Assembly: GCA_948146395.1 (NCBI GenBank)
Contig: OX411543.1
Span: forward strand, 28,597,558-28,661,557
Direction: 5' to 3'
Source: Fragum whitleyi
Taxonomy: Eukaryota; Mollusca; Bivalvia; Cardiida; Cardiidae
Length of the DNA stretch: 64,000 bases
Each line of letters begins with the position of its first letter. The first letter of the stretch is position 1. The notes beneath the pieces are model-generated. The model ran no database searches. It worked only from the letters and a program-made list of their open reading frames with translations, and had not been told where the DNA came from. The position numbers and the translations under genes were made by a program. Below are positions 63,224 to 64,000 of the stretch, piece after piece.

Positions 63224-64000
63224 TTAGTAATCAGTTATAACTTCTCTAAGACTGTTGATTTCGATTTGATTATCGAATTCAGCGAAAACAATAACGTTGA
63301 TGACTCTAGCAAGGTTAGATCCAAACTGAAGTTCTATTCTCAAGCCTCCAGTTTTTATAGGATGCAACTGTCCTTCTTCACTGCCTTGATCTGGTGTGAG
63401 ATCAAAACCCCAAAGAGCGAAACCAGCATCATATTCCTCTTTTGTTATACCAAATGATTTGTCAGCACCAATGGATTTTGTGGCATTGAACAAAGACAGA
63501 TATGATCTCAGTGTTAGTCCATTTGTGAAGTCAGGTTCAAATGGTTTACCATGAATACTGTGTCCATTGCATGATACGGCTATTTTTCTTACGTTGAAAT
63601 GAGAAAAGTTGAATGGGTTTGATGTATAAGATCCATTGAAGGCTCCATTTGTTACCATTCCAATAAAAACACGTTTTGGTAACTGGCCTTGGAACAAATG
63701 ATCTTCCACTTTTGATAGAGTACCGTTAGTGATTGAAAATGTTTTGACTTCTACTCTACGAATAGGGATTTTCATATTATTCTGTGCGATGAGTTGGTTC
63801 AGATTATTTGCAACTACTGGTGACAATTCAACATTTCTAACATGGAAACTTACTGATTCAAACTGAATTTTAACTTTGGGTTCACCTGTATGTTGAATAA
63901 TGCAAAATTCTGGACGTGACTTATTTAATCTTAGTCTGATTTCCACTCCATTGGGAAGATATTTTTCCTGGAGAAAAACATCTAGATGAAGACGTCCGAA
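63224..64000 (-). CDS. Virus-like element protein of the F54H12.2-like type, probable major capsid protein, 3' part
   Basis: The frame is open from the window edge to TAA at 63224-63226, so 258 C-terminal residues are visible and the gene continues past 64000. The GTG at 63946 lies inside the frame and is not the start. The visible part opens with a GRLHLDVF-type motif and a conserved NGVEI stretch, and carries the GFALWGFDLTPD motif near residue 205. I know this pattern from proteins annotated as F54H12.2-like in many invertebrate genomes, which belong to Polinton/Maverick- and adintovirus-like elements. The strand-rich, charged-poor composition fits a jelly-roll capsid fold. The capsid role is inference. 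No stop or frameshift is visible in this part. Confidence 0.7.
   Translation of the reverse strand, partial: FGRLHLDVFLQEKYLPNGVEIRLRLNKSRPEFCIIQHTGEPKVKIQFESVSFHVRNVELSPVVANNLNQLIAQNNMKIPIRRVEVKTFSITNGTLSKVEDHLFQGQLPKRVFIGMVTNGAFNGSYTSNPFNFSHFNVRKIAVSCNGHSIHGKPFEPDFTNGLTLRSYLSLFNATKSIGADKSFGITKEEYDAGFALWGFDLTPDQGSEEGQLHPIKTGGLRIELQFGSNLARVINVIVFAEFDNQIEINSLREVITDY

Larger units (their letters stand above)
61179..64000. mobile_element. Left part of a Polinton/adintovirus-like element (partial)
   Basis: Four co-oriented genes including an adenain-type protease and a probable capsid protein lie beside a tandem-repeat and palindrome boundary. No DNA polymerase B, retroviral-type integrase or packaging ATPase is seen, because the element continues beyond the window. 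Whether it is Polinton, adintovirus or a capsid-only relic cannot be decided here. The left boundary (about 61180) is inferred. Confidence 0.65.

Noticed and set aside
63946..63948. GTG as the start of the capsid-like gene
   Set aside because: The frame is open to the window edge and the conserved motif lies upstream of the GTG, so the gene is truncated by the window.

Overview
The window is nuclear DNA from an invertebrate, most probably a bivalve mollusc. It is AT-rich and intron-rich, with no operons or ribosome-binding sites. It is crowded with microsatellites, foldback elements, MITEs and tRNA-headed SINEs with a (CAAT)n-type tail, which is the mix I know from bivalve genomes. The phylum call is an inference from repeat style and from the divergence of the one well-recognised gene.

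One complete cellular gene can be read with confidence: a photoreceptor-specific nuclear receptor (NR2E3/PNR, the relative of fly Hr51). It lies on the + strand, with coding exons at 23458-23572, 44080-44356, 45863-45966, 46311-46508, 47792-47997, 48747-48978, 49423-49528 and 50182-50314. All seven introns are GT-AG and every phase matches, giving a 456-residue protein. It has an N-terminal linker, a C4 DNA-binding domain (residues about 96-160), a variable hinge and a ligand-binding domain ending in an AF-2 helix. The first intron is about 20.5 kb and is full of mobile-element debris. Two further exon candidates lie on the - strand: a short terminal exon at 53729-53805 and a serine-rich C-terminal segment at 59294-59587. 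I recognise neither.

The right end (about 61.2-64.0 kb) holds the edge of a Polinton/Maverick- or adintovirus-like DNA element. Four compact - strand genes run in one direction: the C-terminal part of a protein of the F54H12.2-like type (probably the double jelly-roll major capsid protein), a 150-residue protein with a Cys/His cluster, an adenain-type cysteine protease with its catalytic residues present, and a 115-residue protein with a C-terminal Cys/His knuckle. The second and third share a base in a TAATG stop/start overlap. A 55-bp tandem repeat and a perfect 40-nt palindrome follow the last gene and probably mark the element's terminus.

Layout: 1-23.4 kb is intergenic, with many non-autonomous elements, including a palindrome of about 800 bp at 11.5-12.3 kb. 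23.4-50.3 kb is the receptor gene. 50.4-53.7 kb is foldback and MITE sequence. 53.7-59.6 kb holds two SINEs, a bivalve-type interspersed repeat and the two weak exon candidates. 59.6-61.2 kb has no supported gene. 61.2-64.0 kb is the virus-like element, which runs off the window. At least ten repeat families have two or more copies here, which allows boundaries and in one case an empty insertion site to be read internally.
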